From Branchiostoma floridae (taxonomy: Eukaryota; Chordata; Leptocardii; Amphioxiformes; Branchiostomatidae): a DNA stretch of 27,131 nt. Location: the NCBI RefSeq assembly GCF_000003815.2, contig NC_049995.1:15352125-15379255 (forward strand). Direction: 5' to 3'. Positions 17,301 through 26,300 of this stretch are shown one piece after another. Both the position numbers and the translations under genes were made by a program. Under the pieces are notes generated by a model. The model ran no database searches and was not told the DNA's origin. It saw nothing but the letters and a program-made list of their open reading frames with translations. Within the stretch, counting starts at the first letter, position 1. Each line of letters opens with the position of its first letter.

Positions 17301-20300
17301 GTATATGAAGGCGGAGCCCATCCCTCTCCTCCCACCACCCTTTACCTTCCCAACCGAAGTCAGGTACCATTTTTTTACAACTGGATAACGTCGAGGGCTA
17401 GGCGAGTATCGAACCCCGCGCATCTTGGTTCCGAGCCCAACGCTCTACCAGTCACGCGACTCCAGTATGACAGTATCTAATATTTCACATGTCTGTATCA
17501 TATCAACAATCTTATTGACACGACAAAAGTACAGCGACTTTCGTACGGTCTACATGTATAACAGCTACTTACAGTACAACTAAACACATATATATGGACA
17601 TCTATAGGTATGGATACATCAACATAAAGGGTCTAGCATGTCATTTACACTATTGGTTCTACGGTATAAACAATCGTGGATATATTTGCCTACTTGTACA
17701 CAGTGAGGATTATCGCCTCCCAGAATGTAGTTAAATTTATCTATCGAAGAGAGGGCAGCAAAGTCTTTAGAGCAAGCGGAAAGTAATGTGAACAGCTCTG
17801 TGCGTTTATCATTATATCGAGAACAATCCATAACAAAGTGACGTTCGTGTTCGATCTCATTTGGGCAGAATGGACAAAACCTCTGGTCACGGGGAATTTT
17901 AGAATATCTTCCGGCTTCTATATTTAGTTTGTGACTACAGATTCTTATCTTTGTAATTGCTCTATTAAGTTCGAAATTGTGTGCAATCAAAATTCTTTTG
18001 TCCGTATCTTTCGTTTAGCGTAGAATAAATGGAAAGTTTTGAGTTATGAAAGATGGATAGCAGTCATCACTAATGAGGACGATTATGGCCCAAGGGCTAC
18101 AGAAATTGAGATAGACACCACTCCTATACATCTGTTTCATTCAAGTGCCGGTAATTTTAACTTTGACTTTAACTTCAACAGAGAACACGGGACCCAAGAG
18201 TGCATCTTGCCCCGCCCTGAACACGGGATGCGTCATCAGTGACACAGCAGCAGAATTAGCGCCCCCTGGCGGTCAGAGCTGTTATGTCACTGCTGACATC
18301 CACGAAGGCGTTCGGAGGTATGTTTTTATTTCATATGCGTTTTTTTTTGTGTTTCTAGGTTTACTTGACTTGTTTCCTCTTTATTATCAATATCTTTATA
18401 TTATTTTTTTTATTTTAGCCTGTTTTGATTTTGTTGGTATGATGGCCTTGAAGGGATGGCCTTTGATATATTTCACTGTGATAATTAGAAAAGCATGATA
18501 AATTGATATCAAAATTTCATTTATATTCTGTTTCATGCCTGTTTCTACATTGCCTTGTATTTATTCATGAAATCAAATCAGATCGTTTTTGTTAATGATG
18601 CTTTTATTGTTTCACATGATAGAATAAAGATGTTTTTATCTACCTGTTATTTTTGTTTGTTTGAACCTTTGTTTATGTTAACTTTCCCCACCAGTTTTGA
18701 AAATCCGGTCCAAGTGCATCGCATTGGAAATGTGGTGCTGCACGGCAGTCTGACGATGGGGTGTGAGGGGGACCATGAGGTATGTGGCATCCACAACATT
18801 AACCCTTGGCCTGCTGAGCCCGTATATGTATATATATGTACATAATGCCTGTTTGTAGGCGTAGTACTGTTACAGTAATACCGGGTTTGAGGCATTTCTG
18901 ACTTACATACGGCATCAGTTCAGTTCAGTTCGTCCTCTGAGAGGTGACACTACATACTGCAGCAAAACTCGTCCATTTGGGAAATAAATCTGCAACCGTC
19001 TGGCTAAAAATTCAGTTCAAAGAAAGATAGATATATGAAAACAAGGAAAGCGCGCGCCACTATCGTAGGCTTGTTTATAACTGCGTCTTGCAATGTGACA
19101 AGGAAACTCCAAGATGAGATCTAACAGGTTGATGAAGGGACAGAGTACGTCTCGAAAGATTCCCAAGCTGCGAACTGTAGTTGTGTGTTTACAATTTTGT
19201 AAAGATAAGATAGAGAAATTAATTAAGTTGACTGAGAAGGCTTGTGTTGATTCCATTCATTGGTGTACCAGTTGCAGGTATTTTGGACAGTGAGAGGCTA
19301 CAACCAGACCGCTCCGGAAGAAATCCTGGGCGAGCTGTTGCCCGCTGACGCACCGCGGAACAACATTCACCTCTCCATCGCACCGAGGACGCTGCCTCTT
19401 GGAGTACATATGGTGCAGGTAGGTTTGCAAAGAAACAGAGGTATATGTATATGGTAAACATTATGATCATGATGTATGAAAGTAAATTTCTACAAATAAT
19501 CTGAACATTTTAAAAATATCTTCAGATGTCTTCAAACTATCTTGATAGTTTTTCAAATTATTCAAAGATTGTTTTAAACATATCAAGATTATTCTGAACA
19601 TCTCAAGAGGTATATGTGTTGGTTACCCCACCGCTGCCACCAGTGTTGGTAATAGGAAGAATGTCCACTCTCACTAAGCCTCATTTGCAGTCTTCGAGCG
19701 GGACTGGCTTGTAGGTGTGGGGGTAGGGGGCACTGGTTACGCGATTTTCAACGTTGGCTAGGTTCTCTTGTGCCCGGAAGTTTGCCGAGGAATAGAGTTT
19801 GCTGTGGAAGGTTTTGTCCCTTGAAAATCGCTCAAATGTCATTCATCGAATTGAATTGAATTAAAATGACCTCATTTTACTGTGATTGCAGCTGCAAGTC
19901 ATCATGAACGTGACAGGAAGTGGCCACGTCTCGGTGTCAGCAGCACAAACTTGGGTCGAGTTCCTCAGGTTTGTTTGTTTGATTCGTATAATCAATACAA
20001 ACCATATCTGAAGTCCTTTAGGAGACTCTTTAAGTAAAAGAAGTGAGCCAAACGGATGGACACGCACCGAGAACCTTCAAATAGAAGAACCCGATAGCCG
20101 GAAACCTAGGACCATCTTGCTTTTCTGAAGCAAACCATGCTCGAGAATTTCCCCGGTACAATGGCTCTGTCAAACTTTACATAGCGTCCGTCGTCTCTAG
20201 ACCTGTCATGTCCAGTGGCAAGGCAACTTTTCATTGAGCTGAACTGGATCGACATATCGTTCATAAATTCCCCGTTCACCTTACTCAGGGTGCCAGTAGT

Positions 20301-23300
20301 GTACAGCCTGGGCAGCAGTCTCAGGACGGTCCCGTCCTCAGGTGACCTGGAAGTGAACGCCGGCCTCTCCCACGATCCGGAAGAACTCCTGCTTCCCAGT
20401 GAATTCACGTATAACTGGAAGACCATGGTGACCATGCCAGGTACAAATGTACATTTTTGCATCACACATAATAATCTCACTCCCGATGCGTGCACACCTG
20501 CATCACACTGAAGAACTACACTTATCTCCAAGCAGATCCTACGATAGCACAAGATAGTACCAAAAAGCTGGCAGAGGAGTGAAGACGGCCTAGGAGTAGG
20601 AGCTGTGTGTATGCTACCGGAGCCCTTGATTTCATGGTGGCTGATAGATTGTAACGTAAGGAAAAAGTGGTGTATGTTTGGGCTCCCAAGCAGCTTGCTC
20701 TGAAACTGCAATGGAGCTTTTGTCTAAATCTTCCCAGAAGAATATCTGAACAAAGGGACGACGGATTTCCATGATATTTTTTTGTTCTAGAGTGCAGATT
20801 GTTCTTGTTATGACGCATCCCGAAAAGGGGTGTCTTACACCGGTCGAATATCTTATGATTGATTGAAGAACTTTATTGCACATTTTGCCACACCGGGCTA
20901 AGTACAGGTCACAACAAGACTTGTTGAAAAGATTCAGATAACAGATACAAAATGAAACTATCGTTGGATAAATTCAAATTCTCCTTGCTTTTCTGTTCTA
21001 GTGGAGATAAAAGAACTGATATGTTTTCTGATCGATGATTTGTATGTGTGTTTTAGAGTGTGGGCTGTTCTTATTTCGACGCATCCCGAAAATCGGCTAT
21101 ATTACAGCGGTGGAATATTTTTTTGTTCTAGAGTGCGGATTGTTCTTGTTTTGATGCGTCCCGAAAGTCGGCTATATTACACCGGACGGATATGTTTTTG
21201 TTTGTTCTAGAGTGTATAGTGTTCTTATTTCGACGCATCCCAAAAAGGGGCTGATATTGCACCGGTCGAATATTTTTTGTTCTAGAGTGCGGATTGTTCT
21301 TGTTTCGACGCATCCCAAAAAGGGGCTGATATTGCACCGGTCGAATATTTTTTATTCTAGAGTGCGGATTGTTCTTGTTTCGATGCGTCCCGAAAATCGG
21401 CTATATTACACCGGACGGATAATATTTTGTTTTGTTCTAGAGTGTATAGTGTTCTTGTTTCGACGCATCCCAAAAAGGGGCTGATATTGCACCGGTCGAA
21501 TATTTTTTGTTCTAGAGTGTGGATTGTTCTTGTTTCGACGCACCTCGCAAAGGGACTGTATTACAGCGGACGACATTGCGATCCATAGTGACGTCACAAG
21601 ACAGTTCTGCGCCGCGGCCTGCTGTGCAGAACCGACCTGCCTTTCCTTCCGGTTCCAGCGGCAGTCCGGAACTTGCAAACTGAAAGCTCGGCTCTGCGCT
21701 GATGGGGAGAAAAGTTATGCACCAGGCGGCAGCTTGTTTGATAGACTCACAGGTCTGTTCATCTCTTAACGGAATAATATATACTTAAGTATTACATAAC
21801 TAGTGTTTTGCTCCTAGTGCATATAATCTACGGAGAACGACATTATGTTTATGTTGAGTGCCAAATAAGTGAAGTTAGGAAAGTTGTATAAAATGCGTTT
21901 TCCAATAGCAAAAGATCGTTGACAGCCTCATTTTTTGACGAAACATTATTTTTTGTTGCTCCTAATGCATATATAATATGATATGATATGATATGATATG
22001 ATATGATATGATATGATATAATATAATATAATATAATATAATATAATATAATATAATATAATATAATATAACATAACATAATATAATAATTATATATTGC
22101 TTATGGTATAAGTCGCTGTGATGTGTTCTATGCGATATAAACACCATGTCACACACCACAGAGAACAACACAACCAACATAAACCATGATTACGTCACAG
22201 AGTATGTAACCTACGGTCATGACGTCAGTCGTTTTCTTTTTCATCCTATGGACTCCTGGGTAGCCTCTTCAGTATTTTTTTTTTGCTTTCCAATGGGTTC
22301 AGGTAACAAACCATGACGGGTAAAATCATATGGCAAAATTATACATATTCAGTATAATGGAAACTAAGAAATGTACATTAATTATAGCCTGGTTTCCAGC
22401 CGTGTTATAGCTCCCGAGTCTCTTCTGTCCTCTTCGAATTCACTAATACGAAGAGGACGGAAGAGACTTGGGAGCTATAATACGGCTGGATACCAGGCAA
22501 CATTAATTAATTTACACACTGTGTAAATGATACAACACACACTAGTAAATGATTGAACAGAAACGATTCACAACGATTTCCTTTCTTCTCGCATATGATC
22601 CTAGCGATTTAGTGGTTAGACCAGTTTTTCTAGTTAGCTGGGCTTGTATGGAATTGTTCTGCTAGTTCATTCTAGTGACGCTGAAGAAGAGTGATGGATG
22701 TCACTCGAAACGTCCGGAAGTAAATATCCGTTTTTTTATCCAGTTGTAGAGATTGAATTGTATTTGAATATTGCTTACCTGGATGTCTAACCTTCATAAA
22801 CGTTTCTTGTCGTTGCTTTGTATAGACTACTTGGGAACCGACGTAGCTCAAGGACGGCCTTGCACGTCAAGTGGAATCCCCAACTCCGCCTGGCACTGCG
22901 AAAAGGCTGTGGACGGGTTTTCGTTCACAACAATGTCTACAGGCTCTTGTTACCATTCCCACTTCGATCTCACCAACCCCTGGCTGCAGATAGAGCTATC
23001 TCGGGCTTACTCAATCAGCAGGTAAGTCCGCCACTAGTAAGATATAACGCTAGTTCACCTTTATCCGCGGGGTAACATATATCTGTTTTTTTAAACAGGG
23101 TATTTAATAGGCATAACAAGCCGACGGGTGGTAGTTTTAAACTACAACTCGGAGATTCGAGGACAAATCTTGGAAAGAAAAGGGGAGTAGTGTAACAGTG
23201 GGGTTCAAGGACTGCTAAACTGGCCATGCAAAATGGCTTTAAACCTTTTGGTATAACGGTTTATCGTCTGGGGTTGTGATCTGGCGGCCCGAGTTCGGCG

Positions 23301-26300
23301 CGGGTTCGAATTCCGGGAGTTGGGATATTGTTTTACCTGAAACGTCTGACCGTTTTCAAAATCATATCCAGTTGCTTGAGTAATTGCTTTTTGTCGTATT
23401 TGTACCACACAGTATTGTCATCTATAACCGCATGGACTCTGATAGTGAGAAGATCAACCCTTTCAACCTGCATCTGGGCAATTCCTCGGACGTCCAGCTG
23501 AACGCCATATATGGAGGGGACCTGAACTTCGACGACCTGACGCAATGGTCAAAGACCATTCCCATAGACGGTGTGACGGTACAATATGTTGGCGTTGTCC
23601 TCCCGGGTTCTGCCCGAACCTTGCAGCTCTGTGAGGTCGAAGTTTATACAGATGACGGTAAGTTNNNNNNNNNNNNNNNNNNNNNNNNNNNNNNNNNNNN
23701 NNNNNNNNNNNNNNNNNNNNNNNNNNNNNNNNNNNNNNNNNNNNNNNNNNNNNNNNNNNNNNNNNNNNNNNNNNNNNNNNNNNNNNNNNNNNNNNNGGAA
23801 AGGGAGTTTGCCGCGAAAAGGAATTTGCCCCGTTTCGAGATAGGGCGAAGCTACCTTCCAATGTAAACTTCCGTCCTCTGCAAATATTACACTCTTAGTT
23901 GTTTCTGGTGCATTTCATTTCTAATGCATTTCATTGACTCTTCAGAACCTACAGAATCGGACCGCAGACTGGGATCTCAGGTCGCGGGTTCGGATCCAGG
24001 GGTGCTGGTGTTCGAGTCTCCGACCGACGATCGGCCTCTCGGTCTCCTCGCCAACATCACTGTGGAAATCACTGCCGGAAACTTCCCTCCTGTCACCCGT
24101 TATACCATCCTTCAGGTCGTGCCGGACGACTCACTGGGGGAACTGACTATACAGTACGTACGTTACTATTACTAGTAGGGGTGGGTACCGGTACAAAAAA
24201 TTCATGTCCAGGTCCGGTTTAGGTCCAGAGGACCAGGTCCAGGTCCGGTCCAGGATCGTGATTTTTGAGAGGTAGATTTTTGATGGTTTGATTAGGACTT
24301 GATATAATCTGAATATATCATATGTTATATTTTGTCTGATCCTTACCTCTTCCTTACCTACCCTCGTGACCTCAGTGAAAAGCGGCCTGTGGACCGATTT
24401 GAGCTTCTCATGAATAAAACATACCAAAAATCATGATGATCCGTCTACACATTGTCGAGCTATTCTCGTCTAAAGTTTGAAAGTAAACCGGTGCCTGCAG
24501 CTAAAAAGGCCGCTAGGGGGCCCAATCTCACAGCACTTACTCTCTGTCCCAAGGGCTATATGCGACCTCACGACCACAGCATGTCCAGAACACGAGATAT
24601 AAAAAAATTAAGGTTCCGCTGCAGTACCTTAGCAAGTCGCTAGGGGGCCCATTATCGAACTTGACATTCGTTTCCCCGACTCCTACCCACCTACCAAATA
24701 TCATCAGGATCTATCTAAGGCTTCTCGAGTTATGCTGTTCACACACAGACAGACAGACAGACAGACGTACAAGCCTAAAACATAACCTTAGCCATTCTGG
24801 CAAAGGTAATAAAGGTTCAGACAAACAGAAGAAATCATACACCTCATGTTTCTCCCAGGTGTGAAGCTCTGAGTGGTGAAGAAAACTGCGATCCATCCAA
24901 GACAGCTTCAACAGAACCTTTAGAGCTGTTCACGGAGTCTGAAATATTTGGAACGACAGAATTCACCCTGGAAGAATTCCCAGCGGGTTTTGCGGGCCAG
25001 GACTGGACTGCAGGCATCGACGCCTACTTAAGTGATGACACTCGGCTTAGAGTTAACGCGGGGACGTTTTGGGTGAGTTGTGCAGTTTTGTGTCCTCAAA
25101 CTGCCAGAGTTTCAGCCCTATAAAATGCTATCAGTGCCAGGGTTGGCCGCTGACCTTAAAAAAGAAACCCCTGAACAAGGCCGAAGTCCCTAACTTCCGG
25201 GGTTAGTGCGCTACATTCGCACAAAGTTGCAACTTCGGGGGAGTACGCTATCCCAGATATATCCGGGCATGTTGCACAGGACATGTATAGGTGTGCTGGA
25301 TATATCCAGTTATGGCAGTTTAAGGGTTTTAAGGTTTAGGTCCCAATTGGAAAAATTGGCTGAATTTTTGGCACTTTTGGGTGTGACCCCTATGCGGCCC
25401 CATGGCATCCGCTGCGACTCTGGTGGGATATACAGTGGAAGCCAGTTAATTGCACGTCGGATAAACGCACACTTCGGTCAATTGCACTTCGCATTATCGC
25501 ACACGACGGATGATTGCACGGAATTTGTTGGCAACTTGGGTGTGCAATTAAGCGGCTTCCACTGTATTCGAACACGGCCGGGACCCGGGTTTATTTTAAG
25601 TCATACCAGTGCAATAGTAAGCATGTTCAATTGGACTTAGGCCTTGTCTAGTGCTAGCCTTTGTTACAGTTTTTTTCTACTCTCCAAGCAGAGGTTCGGA
25701 TCTGGTTGTATTTTGACGATTGGCCGCTGGTCATGAAGAAAACGGTACCAAACAAAGCCCGACAAAAGCGCGATCTTCAGCAAAGATANNNNNNNNNNNN
25801 NNNNNNNNNNNNNNNNNNNNNNNNNNNNNNNNNNNNNNNNNNNNNNNNNNNNNNNNNNNNNNNNNNNNNNNNNNNNNNNNNNNNNNNNGAGGGATACTAC
25901 ACCATACGGCTGACTGATCACCACCTTACCGATGATGGGGATTGGTCGAGAATCGCGGAGTGGCGCTCTATGATATATCCCACACCAGTTCAACTGTTGA
26001 AGAAGGGGAGTCTTCAGATGCCTGCACTATGATGCCTACGGCAGGGGTGTCCCTGATTGATAGGTTCTGTGCAAAGTGTGTAGGTAAGGGATCTTAGTAC
26101 AATGTGGCATCGTGTGGCACAAACGGTAAAGTTGGGGTCCCACCTGCGTATATATTTAAGTCCGTATGAGGCGCGCATGGGAGTATTTGCCTCCACCAGG
26201 CCCCATAGGTCGCTGGAAAAATAATAGAAATTGGACAAACGTTAGCAGGTAACATGTCGGACGAGTTAGCTGGGTCGCTAACCATACTTCTCGGGCAGCT

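Noticed and set aside
17360-17475. Functional tRNA gene on the minus strand
   Set aside because: Same reasoning: internal promoter boxes but no full cloverleaf by eye, and a repeat-type 3' end.
18039-18180. Protein-like + frame just before exon 5 of gene 2 (YERWIAVITNEDDYG)
   Set aside because: It has no good acceptor, sits partly on the broken upstream end of the antisense LINE fragment, and exons 4 and 5 already join in phase without it.
20106-20711. 201-codon open frame on the minus strand
   Set aside because: It runs antisense through exon 9 of gene 2 (20289-20440), has no recognisable protein family features, and the opposite strand has a phase-consistent exon with a REJ-type motif.
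21849-22180. Tyr/Ile-rich minus-strand frames
   Set aside because: They are translations of the ATATG/ATATA pentanucleotide repeat.
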